A stretch of DNA of 64,000 bases from contig NZ_LVJI01000003.1 in the NCBI RefSeq assembly GCF_001637225.1, positions 1-64,000 of the forward strand, read 5' to 3'. This document shows, one piece after another, positions 8,614 through 16,421 of this stretch. Numbering within the stretch: position 1 is the first letter of the stretch; every line of letters begins with the position of its first letter. A program made the translations under genes and the position numbers. The stretch comes from Paenibacillus antarcticus. GTDB taxonomy: Bacteria; Bacillota; Bacilli; Paenibacillales; Paenibacillaceae. The notes beneath the pieces were generated by a model. That model did no database searches and was not told where the DNA came from. It saw nothing but the letters and a program-made list of their open reading frames with translations.

Positions 8614-9177
8614 TTAGATCTTACCTACAAGATCTAGGCTTGGCTTAAGTGTTTCCGCACCTTCTGACCATTTCGCCGGGCAAACTTCACCTGGATGGTT
8701 ACGAACATATTGAGCAGCTTTGATCTTGTTAACCAAAGTACTTGCATCACGACCAATACCGCCAGCAGAAATCTCAACTGTTTGAATAACACCATCCGGA
8801 TCAATGATAAACGTACCACGATCAGCAAGACCGTCAGCTTCAATTAATACATCAAAGTTGCGAGAGATTACATGCGCAGGATCACCAATCATAATATACT
8901 TAACTTTACCAATAGCAGTAGAACTAGCATGCCATGCTTTGTGTGTGAAATGTGTATCCGTTGATACGGAATATACTTCAACATCAAGTCCTTTTAAAGT
9001 TTCATATTGGTTCTGTAGATCTTCTAGTTCAGTAGGGCACACGAAAGTGAAGTCAGCTGGGTAAAAGCAAACTACGCTCCATTTACCTTTGAAATTTTCC
9101 TCAGTAACATCGATGAATTGACCGTCTTGAAATGCGGATGCTGTGAATGGTAGTACTTCTGTTCCAATAAGTGACAT
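8614..9177 (-). CDS. ahpC: Alkyl hydroperoxide reductase subunit C (typical 2-Cys peroxiredoxin)
   Basis: A 187-residue cytoplasmic peroxiredoxin that reduces hydrogen peroxide, organic peroxides and peroxynitrite. The peroxidatic Cys47 lies in FVCPTE and the resolving Cys166 in EVCPAKW. The ATG at 9177 ([11 protein letters not shown]) is chosen because AGGAGA lies just upstream and the family starts here; the frame is open 20 codons further but without a start signal. It is first in the ahpC-ahpF operon, and AhpF recycles its disulfide. Confidence 0.97.
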   Translation of the reverse strand: MSLIGTEVLPFTASAFQDGQFIDVTEENFKGKWSVVCFYPADFTFVCPTELEDLQNQYETLKGLDVEVYSVSTDTHFTHKAWHASSTAIGKVKYIMIGDPAHVISRNFDVLIEADGLADRGTFIIDPDGVIQTVEISAGGIGRDASTLVNKIKAAQYVRNHPGEVCPAKWSEGAETLKPSLDLVGKI

Positions 9178-9258
9178 ATATATATCTCCTCTTAAGTTGT
9201 ATTTTTTAGTATAGATAGAGCATATCCAGGCCTTCATACAACCTAATATGATTATACT

Positions 9259-9298
9259 TTATAATGATTATTATTAACTATATAATACAATCTGTCAA
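9259..9298 (-). promoter_or_regulatory. ahpC promoter with PerR box
   Basis: TTATAATGATTATTA at 9259-9273 matches the Bacillus PerR box TTATAATNATTATAA at all but one defined position. It overlaps the -10 hexamer (AATAAT, 9270-9275) of a promoter whose -35 is a perfect TTGACA (9293-9298 on the complement) with a 17-base spacer. A second, weaker AT-rich match lies near 9308-9325. PerR repression relieved by peroxide is the expected control. Confidence 0.8.
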
Positions 9299-9435
9299 GT
9301 TGTTTAGAATAATTATAATTAATACATTAGTGAACTCTCCAAAATTATTAAACTCATCATTCATTATGCTGCTAATTAAAACAGAGTATTCAAGAATATA
9401 TCATTACTTAATCACAAACGTAGTAAAGTAAATCT

Positions 9436-9470
9436 AAAAGACCTGAGTCCGGTACAGTACCGAACTCAGG
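9436..9470 (-). terminator. Terminator downstream of the two-TM protein gene
   Basis: CCTGAGT-C-CGGTA...TACCG-A-ACTCAGG forms a 12-pair stem with one mismatch. On the minus strand it is followed by TCTTTTA. It lies about 140 bases after the stop of the gene ending at 9611. Confidence 0.7.
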
Positions 9471-9538
9471 CCCAACAAGTCCCCTAATTATATAACCTGT
9501 CTAAGATTAAGGGATCACTTCAACAGACGTACTTCAAA

Positions 9539-9580
9539 TGGAGCGAACCATGGCTGTACAGATCCACAATTCGTCGCTAG
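9539..9580. repeat. Hairpin repeat, copy 1
   Basis: ATGGAGCGAACCATGGCTGT and the following CAATTCG closely match a second copy at 16317-16358, with about five mismatches and one gap. The outer arms CGAA/TTCG can pair. Both copies lie just 3' of a minus-strand gene. The function is unknown. Confidence 0.5.
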
Positions 9581-9610
9581 TGATGCAAGTATAGGAGTAA
9601 ATAAACTATT

Positions 9611-10378
9611 TTATCTTTTACTTTCCTTCTGCCGCCGGAGCCTTCCGATCATAGCTGGCGACAACAGCATAATATCGAGGAAACCTATTATTATATAAAA
9701 GGTCCGGGCTTCCTTCTCTTTTGCGACCATTTGTTCTATATTATCCCCAATAAGAACTGCGTTCCCCTTGCTAACTGAAATAGAGAAAGGCTCTATCCGA
9801 CCATTGACCGCATTCCCGATGACTGTGATCCGTTCTCCCCGAGTAACTGCATGATATCCATACGCCGTACTTTCATGCTCCTCCACCATGAGCGGCCGTG
9901 TTGTTCCACCTTCATATATGCGAAAAAAATGATTAGGCTCTACTGTCCCGCTATCCAGCGGTAACCAGTTCTTATAAAACAGATACCTATCAGCTTGAAC
10001 CTCAATATCATTCACGCTTATACTTCCCGATATCTTCGGAATGGCTCCTTGATCACGCTTATAATCGCAGCCGCCCCGGCCGCCGCATCCCCAATAAAAT
10101 AATTCCTTCTGTAACAAAGCATAGGTATGCCGCAGTGTACCTTGCTCCGTTATCTCTTTTTCACTAGCAGTGAGCCCCTCTAGCCTTACGATTCCCGTCG
10201 TATCTGCCGAAAGTTGAGCAATCGGCTTAGAGTCCACGATGACTGATATGGTTTTGCTGGAATTATAAATGCTTAGCAGCATACCAGCAAGAACAATCCA
10301 GCCGATGACTTCAAATAATACCAGTCCCCAACTGACTGATTTTTTCTTTTTGGATCGTCCATGCCTTTGCTTCACCAT
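9611..10378 (-). CDS. Two-TM protein, possibly related to the GIDE/MUL1 BAM-domain family
   Basis: A 255-residue protein with a lysine/arginine-rich N terminus, one helix at about 17-38, a large domain, and a second helix at about 227-245 followed by a basic tail. The middle domain includes TGIVRLEGLTASEKEI, a glycine/cysteine-rich WGCGGRGGCDY segment and a later ITVIGNAVNGRI strand pair. The order helix - mixed beta domain - helix, with G-x-V-x-L-x-G, recalls bacterial proteins annotated as E3-ligase-like (GIDE) because of their BAM domain, but no RING domain is present. This is a tentative resemblance; otherwise it is a conserved hypothetical membrane protein. Confidence 0.5.
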   Translation of the reverse strand: MVKQRHGRSKKKKSVSWGLVLFEVIGWIVLAGMLLSIYNSSKTISVIVDSKPIAQLSADTTGIVRLEGLTASEKEITEQGTLRHTYALLQKELFYWGCGGRGGCDYKRDQGAIPKISGSISVNDIEVQADRYLFYKNWLPLDSGTVEPNHFFRIYEGGTTRPLMVEEHESTAYGYHAVTRGERITVIGNAVNGRIEPFSISVSKGNAVLIGDNIEQMVAKEKEARTFYIIIGFLDIMLLSPAMIGRLRRQKESKR

Positions 10379-10539
10379 CAGAGTGGAGCTCCTTTCTTTG
10401 TTAACTGAACTTTATAATACGATCAAGAAAAGACATTCGTCGTAAAAGGCTAATACCTGAAAATTGATGATCGTAAAGACGATCTACGCATATCTGGCAA
10501 CCATTATTCTATGTATCTTCTTTTGTTATTCTAAAATTT

Positions 10540-10821
10540 ATGTTTTATTCACTCTTACTATATTATCTAGCTGAAGCTGATCTCTTAATGAAAGACACAT
10601 TAAATAATATCACAGACAAATGGAAATGGAATGGAATTCGAACTATCGGTGGCATATTAACAGGAGCAGGACTAGCAGATTGCATTCTAGTCATCATAGA
10701 TAATACATGCTTCTCTGTGTTGTCTTTAAGGAGTCTTGATACTCTAATCCCCTCGAAACATGAGTATAACTATAAAGAAATCGCAGAATATCTGATTCCT
10801 AAACGTATTAAGTACCCTTAA
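10540..10821 (+). CDS. Small hypothetical protein (doubtful)
   Basis: A 93-codon frame isolated on the plus strand between two minus-strand genes. It has a moderately hydrophobic middle (GGILTGAGLADCILVIID) and a hydrophilic C terminus (HEYNYKEIAEYLIPKRIKYP). Neither the ATG at 10540 nor the internal ATG at 10588 has a good ribosome binding site, and I recognise no family. The C-terminal half looks protein-like, so it may be real or a remnant. Confidence 0.3.
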   Translation: MFYSLLLYYLAEADLLMKDTLNNITDKWKWNGIRTIGGILTGAGLADCILVIIDNTCFSVLSLRSLDTLIPSKHEYNYKEIAEYLIPKRIKYP

Positions 10822-10913
10822 TCTCCCTGTTCATCCCCATAGTGCATATATTGGTTGCTCACTTCTTCATAGTTCTTCATAGACAACTATAACAATACAG
10901 TGTAAAAGTTCGA

Positions 10914-10957
10914 TAAAAAAAGAAAAGCCTCCTCATTCAAATCATTGAATGGGAGGA
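10914..10957 (-). terminator. Terminator of the lipoprotein/coiled-coil operon
   Basis: On the minus strand CCTCCCATTCAA-tgat-TTGAATGAGGAGG is followed by TTTTCTTTTTTT, a strong intrinsic terminator 30 bases after the stop at 10987. Confidence 0.85.
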
Positions 10958-10986
10958 ACTTCAAATATGTTATGTACTCGTACACG

Positions 10987-12207
10987 TCAATTCTGCACAC
11001 TTGTGATAAATCCAGAAAGCCCTGGGTCCCTTCTATATTGCGCAGTTTTTATCCAAGAAACCTTGGACGAATTCTCCTTAACCTGCCAGATATCATATAA
11101 GGAGTACTTGCGGTCACCTTTATAATCCAATAACATCCATCCGGTTGCTCCTGCATATTTGGCAGAGAGTTCAACCAGGTTAGCTTTCAACTCAACAGCA
11201 TCGTCAGGATTATCCATGTTCTCAAATGCAGTTACTAGCATCCATGGAATATCATAGGCAAATATAGCATCAGGAATCACTTGTGTCTTCAACTTCTCCT
11301 GTAATTTCTTCTGAACCTCTTGGAATAGAGGTGTATCATTAATACCGAATGTGACTCCCATAAAATTCACAGTAGCTGCAAAAGTGGCAGCTTCAACATT
11401 ATTAATGAGTGCAGAGTTCAGCACAGTTGTATCCGTCCCAAACCAACGTACATGATTCAAGGCATCTGCTTGTTCAAGTAGAGGAATCACTTCATCAAAT
11501 GAAAACAAAACAATACCGACGGAATCTGGATCTATATCAGAATTCTCGAGCTGTTGCTCCATTTGTGACACCGTGGATTTAAAATCAGTACTCCCTGGCT
11601 CGTATATAACTGGCGAAGCAGCCTTTCCGCCAAGTTCCTTAAACTCCATAATGAGCTGCTGTGACAATTCTCGTCCATACACATCGTTGCGTTGGACTGG
11701 AATGATCTTACGAATTCCTTGTTCAGATAGGAGAGTAGCCAAGGCTTTCGCCTGTTGATAGTCATTTGGCACCACTCTATAAATACTATCCTTATCAACC
11801 GCCAATGAGGGGGCAGTGCTACTGTAACTGATAACAACGACATCATTTGAATCCGACCAGCTCTTTAGAAGTGTTAATTCAGCACTCGAACCCACAATAA
11901 GGATATCCGTTCCTTCTTCATGTAGTGCCTTGGCCTGTTTCAATGTTTCTTCAGGGTCACTCTTGCTATCCTTAACAGTCAATTGCATATTGAACCCTAA
12001 GTTAGCTTTATCCAAGTATGTATCTATCTCATCCATCGCCAAATGAAGAGCCGTTTCTCTTGCTTCACCTTTTGAGGATAATTCTCCTGTTAAGGGAAGA
12101 ATAGCTCCAATCCCAATGGGTCCAGTGTTATTCTTATCTCCATCTGAACAGGCCATAAGAAGAATAATCCATAGAATGGTCAATACTAAAAATCCATATC
12201 GTTTCAT
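10987..12207 (-). CDS. ABC-type substrate-binding lipoprotein, branched-chain amino acid receptor type
   Basis: A 406-residue lipoprotein of the Peripla_BP_6/LivK type (type I periplasmic-binding fold). The signal peptide ends in the lipobox LMAC, with Cys20 as the acylated residue. The mature part opens IGIGAILPLTGELSSKGEA, the usual first strand of this family. The ATG at 12207 has GGGAG six bases upstream; the TTG eight codons earlier has no such site. It is the second gene after the coiled-coil gene, with a 29-base gap. No permease or ATPase gene is nearby, so it may serve a transporter encoded elsewhere or act as a receptor. The ligand is unknown. Confidence 0.85.
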   Translation of the reverse strand: MKRYGFLVLTILWIILLMACSDGDKNNTGPIGIGAILPLTGELSSKGEARETALHLAMDEIDTYLDKANLGFNMQLTVKDSKSDPEETLKQAKALHEEGTDILIVGSSAELTLLKSWSDSNDVVVISYSSTAPSLAVDKDSIYRVVPNDYQQAKALATLLSEQGIRKIIPVQRNDVYGRELSQQLIMEFKELGGKAASPVIYEPGSTDFKSTVSQMEQQLENSDIDPDSVGIVLFSFDEVIPLLEQADALNHVRWFGTDTTVLNSALINNVEAATFAATVNFMGVTFGINDTPLFQEVQKKLQEKLKTQVIPDAIFAYDIPWMLVTAFENMDNPDDAVELKANLVELSAKYAGATGWMLLDYKGDRKYSLYDIWQVKENSSKVSWIKTAQYRRDPGLSGFITSVQN

Positions 12208-12236
12208 ATTTGGCTCCCGTTCGATACTCAATTTAA

Positions 12237-13037
12237 TTAACGTATATTTCCAATAATCGATGATCTGCTTTCTTGCATTTTTTTGACGAAATTAGTCATC
12301 ACGTCGAATGCTTCGTTACGCTTGTTGCTCAAAGATTGTAGTCGAAGCATGTCCATTTGTTGTGAGTTAGACTGAGAATCGATCATGGATTTCAACTTCG
12401 TAATCATTGTATTAGTTTCAGCTTTACTTAACACTGTGTTTGGAACTTCGATACCCACATTCTGAATGGCTTGGATGGTCTCGCTGCTTAAATTTAACTT
12501 AGTATCTGAATTTGCATCTGCAGGAAGTGTTGCTTGGACCTTATTTAATTGACTAAGCGCATTATTTAACTTACTAATCTGTGAATTCCGATCTTCCACT
12601 GCCGCAATTTGAGACTTAAGCTGATCTTCTAACAATCTCGTTCTTTCACTCTGTACTGCCATCAAAGCTGTTTCTATATCCATACTCTGTAAATTTAACT
12701 GACCTAATTGAGTGACTTCAGACTGAGCTACAACTTCCGGCTCAGCTATTATCATGGAAGCTGTCAATTGCTCTTGCACTTTTATTTTTTGCTCCAATTG
12801 AGCTTGTAACTGCTCTTCCTTAGCCTGATCATTATTATTCTGTGCATCAGTAATCTGTGTTTCTAGGTCTACTTGTTCCTTTTCATTTGTCGTTACGACA
12901 TCCAATATCTGAGTAATTTCATCGTCTAAAGGCTCACTTTGCGTAGTTAATATTTGTTCCGAGGCTGAAGCGACTGACGCAGAAAGGGCCAATAGAGTCA
13001 GCATACTCGAGATCATTATTTTCTTCATCGTACTCAC
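12237..13037 (-). CDS. Secreted coiled-coil protein
   Basis: A 266-residue exported protein. A signal peptide (about 1-26, ending ASVASA) is followed by acidic and Gln-rich helix (EKEQVDLETQITDAQNNNDQ onward) predicted to form coiled coils across about 45-110 and 135-190, and a helical C terminus. There are no cysteines or enzymatic motifs. The GTG at 13037 is preferred because GAGGAG lies nine bases upstream; ATG three codons later is possible. It is first in an operon with the binding lipoprotein, which suggests a joint envelope role. I do not recognise the family. Confidence 0.7.
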   Translation of the reverse strand: MSTMKKIMISSMLTLLALSASVASASEQILTTQSEPLDDEITQILDVVTTNEKEQVDLETQITDAQNNNDQAKEEQLQAQLEQKIKVQEQLTASMIIAEPEVVAQSEVTQLGQLNLQSMDIETALMAVQSERTRLLEDQLKSQIAAVEDRNSQISKLNNALSQLNKVQATLPADANSDTKLNLSSETIQAIQNVGIEVPNTVLSKAETNTMITKLKSMIDSQSNSQQMDMLRLQSLSNKRNEAFDVMTNFVKKMQESRSSIIGNIR

Positions 13038-13146
13038 AATAACATTCTCCTCATTTATATAGTTTCGTATAACACGCATTTATTGAAATTCTACCAATAC
13101 CTTTATTTTCTTTGCAACTAACGCTGCCAAGAAGTTATCTCTTACC

Positions 13147-13332
13147 CATCACACTTCTGTACAACACATGATAGAGAAAACAGACGGATGGATCGCTGGA
13201 TTAATATTATCGAGTTTAGCCATTGGATCAGAAACACTTCAGCAACATCGGAGGTTTAATTACAACATTTACCATACTATCACAGAAAGTTCCGAGTTTA
13301 TAGTGACGGCTGTCATTACTTTTGTCATATGA
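13147..13332 (+). pseudogene. Remnant of a MalT/LuxR-type ATP-dependent regulator
   Basis: The frame contains SVQHMIEKTDGWIAGLILSS, which closely follows the conserved E-x-T-E-G-W-x-A-G-L-x-L-A-A-L motif of large MalT-family LuxR regulators. A one-base frame change further on gives NIGGLITTFTILS, matching the next conserved piece (I-x-x-F-I-x-x-F-T-G-S-H). Nothing of the rest of the roughly 900-residue family survives here. It is a short decayed fragment. Confidence 0.55.
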
Positions 13333-13409
13333 CAAAATGGATATATTTAGATAATTTTGCAAGAATAAAAACGGATTTAGTCTAAAAACGAGATTAACAT
13401 TAGAGTAGG

Positions 13410-13652
13410 ATGGGCTTATTTCCCTTTGTTAAAACTTATACGAATAGCGTTATACCCATGGACGCCCTGAAACAACTACTAGCTGCTTTCAAAGATCATC
13501 TGATGGACCGTAATATCCCTGAAATCAAGAAGTTCATTGGAAGCTATGTAGAGAAGGTAATCGTCTATAAGGAGCATGTAGAACTTATTTTGAAGCTAGA
13601 GATGGAGGAAAAGCAACAATCCACAACCTCATGCGGTTGTGGATTTGACTAA
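13410..13652 (+). pseudogene. C-terminal remnant of a serine recombinase
   Basis: The frame carries LLAAFKDHLMDRNIPEIKKF and continues IGSYVEKVIVYKEHVELILKLE, the typical end of large serine recombinases/resolvases of Firmicute mobile elements. The catalytic N-terminal domain and zinc-ribbon region are missing. Together with the MalT fragment it marks a degraded insertion. Confidence 0.6.
13618..13645 (-). terminator. Hairpin, probable terminator of the SLH protein gene
   Basis: AATCCACAACC-tcatgc-GGTTGTGGATT is a perfect 11-pair stem. On the minus strand it is followed by GTTGCTTTTCC, a weak T tract, about 50 bases after the stop at 13698. Confidence 0.5.
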
Positions 13653-13697
13653 TAATCATTTGAATTTTACTTTTTAGCTATTGTCAGCACGAGGCGT

Positions 13698-15929
13698 TTA
13701 TAGTAGCTTGCTTAATACAGTCGCAAGATCTGCGCGGGTCATTGTACCAGTAATAGTATTTGGGAAGAGATCGTCTAATGAAATATTTGATCCACTCAAT
13801 TCTACATATCTTGTTATAATAAGCTTCATCTGCTCAGCAGTCAGATTAGCTCTTGGCATGAAGTTCCCTTTTCCATCGCCAATAACAATTCCGTTTTCCA
13901 CTGCCCAACCAACATATCCACTATACCAGCTATTTTTCACAACATCATTGAAGGAGCTTGTTTCAGTTTGCTCTATTTTAAGAAGTCTACCAAGTGTTGT
14001 AATCGCAGTTGCGCGTGTTACTGGTAAATTTGGTGAATACTGAGTCGAGCTCGTTCCAATCATAATTCCCTTTTCATATAAAGCCTTAATGGCATTATAA
14101 GAAGCGTCGTTTAACTTCACATCCGTGAAAGGTAACACACCTATTGCAAATTGCCATTGTGATACCCCCGTGTATGTTTCATTAGAAGACACTACCGCAA
14201 TGGTAAGTCGGTATTGCCCATCCTCCTCGGGCATAATTTTAGATAAGTCACCCTTCAAATCAGATAATAGATACGTTTCAGAATAGTTCTCTGAAGGTAC
14301 ATCTGTTACTGTTAGCTGAATGTCACTTTCTGGAACAGCTGCACTTGCTGTAACTCCCTTAAATACAACACTTACACCAGAAGCTACACTTTGAATGCCA
14401 GCACCGTCATTAACAGTAAAAGTCACTTTCGTTTTGCCGCTATTGTCAGATGCCTCGGAAATACCTGAAAAGCTATGAACAGATTCCGTTATTTTGAATG
14501 CTGTAGAGCCTTCACCGCTTACTGTTGTGTTTGTTGTGTTTTGTCCATCTGGATTAAATCCACCTTCTGGCATTGCCTGCATACCATCTGGCATTTCTGG
14601 AGGTGTGCCCTCTGGCTTTTCTGGACGCTCTCCTGTTGGAGGAGTACCTTGTCCATTATTACCACTAGGAGGATTTCCACCAAAGCCGCCACCCATCATA
14701 CCAAAGGAATTTCCTGTATACTGTTGCTCTACACCATTAACGTATAGATGATATTCAGTATTCAGTTTAAGGTCAGCAGATGAGAAGGTTACGCTTTGAA
14801 ATTTCTTTTCCGCTTTATGGTTTAGAAGTTCATTACCTTTCTCGTCTGTTAATTTAATTGTACTTCCCACCGCTTGTGTCGTAGCAAAAGATAGCTCCAT
14901 AAACGGCTGCTTAGATGTAGAAGAAGACGCATCATTACGTGTTCCTAGTGCAATGACTGTACCACCATTAATGATAATATCACTATCGGCATCAATACCA
15001 CCGTCAGGACTACGGTCGTTAGCCATAGTAACAATGGTTCCTCCGTTAATCGTTAAGTAGCCATTGGAGTCAACTCCATCTCCTTCGGCTCCTAGACCTG
15101 CATTCACGTAAAGATATCCACCATTGATACTTGTAACCGAAATTCCATCCTCATTCGTGTTGATTCCATCATCCTGAGATTCAATATAAACCTTTCCGCT
15201 GTTGAGAGCTAAGTGTAACTCAGAATCGAGCCCTTCGTTAGTAGCAGTAATATGCAGCTCTCCTGTTCCTTTAGCTTCTCCAGAAATGTTCATGGACATT
15301 TTAGAATAGAAGGCTCCATCATATTTATGCAGTTTTTTCGTTGTGCCTTCTTTATAAATTCGTGCGACATAAGCGCCGTTTACAGTGTTGATAGAACCGT
15401 CTGCCAATATAACCTGTGCGCCTGCATCACTAAGATCGACAGTTCCTTTTGTGTCCTCTGTATTGGAGTATGGCTCATACACATTGTAGAAAATAACTGC
15501 CGGAGCAACTGTACTCGTAATATCTGCTCCATCTAAAATAAGTGTCACGACTGCTGTAGGGTCAGAAGCCGCATCCTCTCCAAGATCAATTGCAAGCTGT
15601 CCTTTCGATAACTTGCCCGATACACGATAAGTTCCAGGCTCCGTTATGGTCACAACTGTATGCTCAGTTGCTTCCTCCGCACTGTGCCCATCTGAATCAG
15701 TACCTTCTCCATAGCTACTATCATGTCCGTCCTCATAATATACAATGCTAGCTCCTACATATACAGCTGCCGATGAACTCGTTGACGCCTTTTGTCCATC
15801 AACTGTTACTGCTGTATCAGAAAGGTTAATAACCGTTTCCTTCGTAGTTGTACTAGCAGAAGCAATCCCTAGCATACTAGTCATTGTCAAGATTGAGACA
15901 AGCATAAGACTCATTGTACGTTTCAGCAT
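13698..15929 (-). CDS. SLH-anchored surface protein with DUF4353-type polysaccharide-binding domain
   Basis: A 743-residue exported protein. The signal peptide is about 1-25. Residues about 30-400 are a repetitive beta-helix-like region with ladders such as GDGVDSNGYLTINGGTIV and ADSDIIINGGTVIALG, characteristic of the carbohydrate-binding DUF4353 (Cthe_2159-like) family. A Gly/Pro/Met-rich linker (about 410-480, MMGGGFGGNPPSGNNGQG) follows, then a small beta domain. The C terminus has three SLH modules, with motifs PFTDVKLNDASYNAIKALYE, SFNDVVKNSWYSGYVGWAVE and a shorter last copy with MTRADLATVLSKLL. The SLH modules would hold it on pyruvylated wall polymer. The ligand is not known. Confidence 0.85.
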   Translation of the reverse strand: MLKRTMSLMLVSILTMTSMLGIASASTTTKETVINLSDTAVTVDGQKASTSSSAAVYVGASIVYYEDGHDSSYGEGTDSDGHSAEEATEHTVVTITEPGTYRVSGKLSKGQLAIDLGEDAASDPTAVVTLILDGADITSTVAPAVIFYNVYEPYSNTEDTKGTVDLSDAGAQVILADGSINTVNGAYVARIYKEGTTKKLHKYDGAFYSKMSMNISGEAKGTGELHITATNEGLDSELHLALNSGKVYIESQDDGINTNEDGISVTSINGGYLYVNAGLGAEGDGVDSNGYLTINGGTIVTMANDRSPDGGIDADSDIIINGGTVIALGTRNDASSSTSKQPFMELSFATTQAVGSTIKLTDEKGNELLNHKAEKKFQSVTFSSADLKLNTEYHLYVNGVEQQYTGNSFGMMGGGFGGNPPSGNNGQGTPPTGERPEKPEGTPPEMPDGMQAMPEGGFNPDGQNTTNTTVSGEGSTAFKITESVHSFSGISEASDNSGKTKVTFTVNDGAGIQSVASGVSVVFKGVTASAAVPESDIQLTVTDVPSENYSETYLLSDLKGDLSKIMPEEDGQYRLTIAVVSSNETYTGVSQWQFAIGVLPFTDVKLNDASYNAIKALYEKGIMIGTSSTQYSPNLPVTRATAITTLGRLLKIEQTETSSFNDVVKNSWYSGYVGWAVENGIVIGDGKGNFMPRANLTAEQMKLIITRYVELSGSNISLDDLFPNTITGTMTRADLATVLSKLL

Positions 15930-16176
15930 ACTATCTCACTTCCTTTCAATTTTCTATACAAGATTAGTATATATTACTTTTCTTAAACAAAACTTATTAG
16001 AAGCTGAATGCTGGCTGAGAGTATACTGAATGCTCTGCTAGTTATATGCTCCAAATTCTATAACTACAAAACGTTATTGTATTCGGTTCTTCAACGGGTG
16101 TCGGCGTTGCTAGATTTCACTCTCACATCCCCTTATCTAGTTAATATTTTTGTTCTCGTTCAACCATTCTCATTAC

Positions 16177-16205
16177 AAAAACACCATCCTCATGCGGATG
16201 GTGTT
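16177..16205 (-). terminator. Intrinsic terminator hairpin
   Basis: ACACCATCC-tcatgc-GGATGGTGT is a perfect 9-pair stem, followed on the minus strand by TTTTTG. Confidence 0.7.
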
Positions 16206-16209
16206 CATG

Positions 16210-16236
16210 TGGTGGAGTCAAGGGAAGTCGAGCCCT
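16210..16236 (-). repeat. Fragment resembling a tmRNA/tRNA 3' end, possible att remnant
   Basis: Read on the minus strand it gives AGGG-CTCGACTT-CCCT followed by TGACTCCACCA: a T-arm-like hairpin, acceptor strand and CCA. Its inner 25 bases match the 3' end of ssrA at 19515-19539 in 19 positions by eye. No 5' part of an RNA gene is present. Such fragments arise when elements integrate at tRNA or tmRNA genes. Confidence 0.45.
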
Positions 16237-16276
16237 ATTATTGTTATTTTCATCTATTTAATTAACCAAGTAATAT

Positions 16277-16303
16277 AAAAAGACACCCTCTCGGATGTCT
16301 TTT
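16277..16303 (-). terminator. Terminator downstream of the first BaiN-like gene
   Basis: AAAAGACA...TGTCTTTT with inner CC/GG pairs. On the minus strand it is followed by a T-rich tract. It lies about 120 bases after the stop at 16422. Confidence 0.65.
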
Positions 16304-16316
16304 CTGTGTGTTCCAT

Positions 16317-16358
16317 ATGGAGGCGAACCGTGGCTGTGCAAAAGCACAATTCGCCGGA
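16317..16358. repeat. Hairpin repeat, copy 2
   Basis: ATGGAGGCGAACCGTGGCTG through AATTCGCC pairs GGCGAA with TTCGCC and TGTGC with GCACA. It matches copy 1 at 9539-9580. Its first 10 bases, with one base before, are identical to TATGGAGGCGA at the ssrA 3' end (19513-19523). Confidence 0.5.
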
Positions 16359-16421
16359 GCGTGTTCAATGCATGCAAATATTCCACCTCAACATGCCAGG
16401 AGTCAGCAACCATCTATCCCC

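Larger units (their letters stand above)
9299..9610. other. Intergenic region between ahpC and the two-TM protein gene
   Basis: AT-rich, with no coding potential that I can see. It holds a second AT-rich PerR-like match (9308-9325), a strong terminator hairpin for the gene at 9611-10378, and one copy of a hairpin repeat that recurs near 16318. Confidence 0.5.
15930..16421. other. Intergenic region with two terminators and tmRNA-end-like fragments
   Basis: No gene is evident. The region contains two terminator hairpins (16177-16205 and 16277-16303), a 27-base segment resembling the 3' end of tmRNA or tRNA (16210-16236), and the second copy of a hairpin repeat (16317-16358). Confidence 0.6.

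Noticed and set aside
14475-14751. Plus-strand frames opposite the SLH protein linker
   Set aside because: These are shadows of the Gly/Pro-rich coding sequence on the other strand; they have no start signals.
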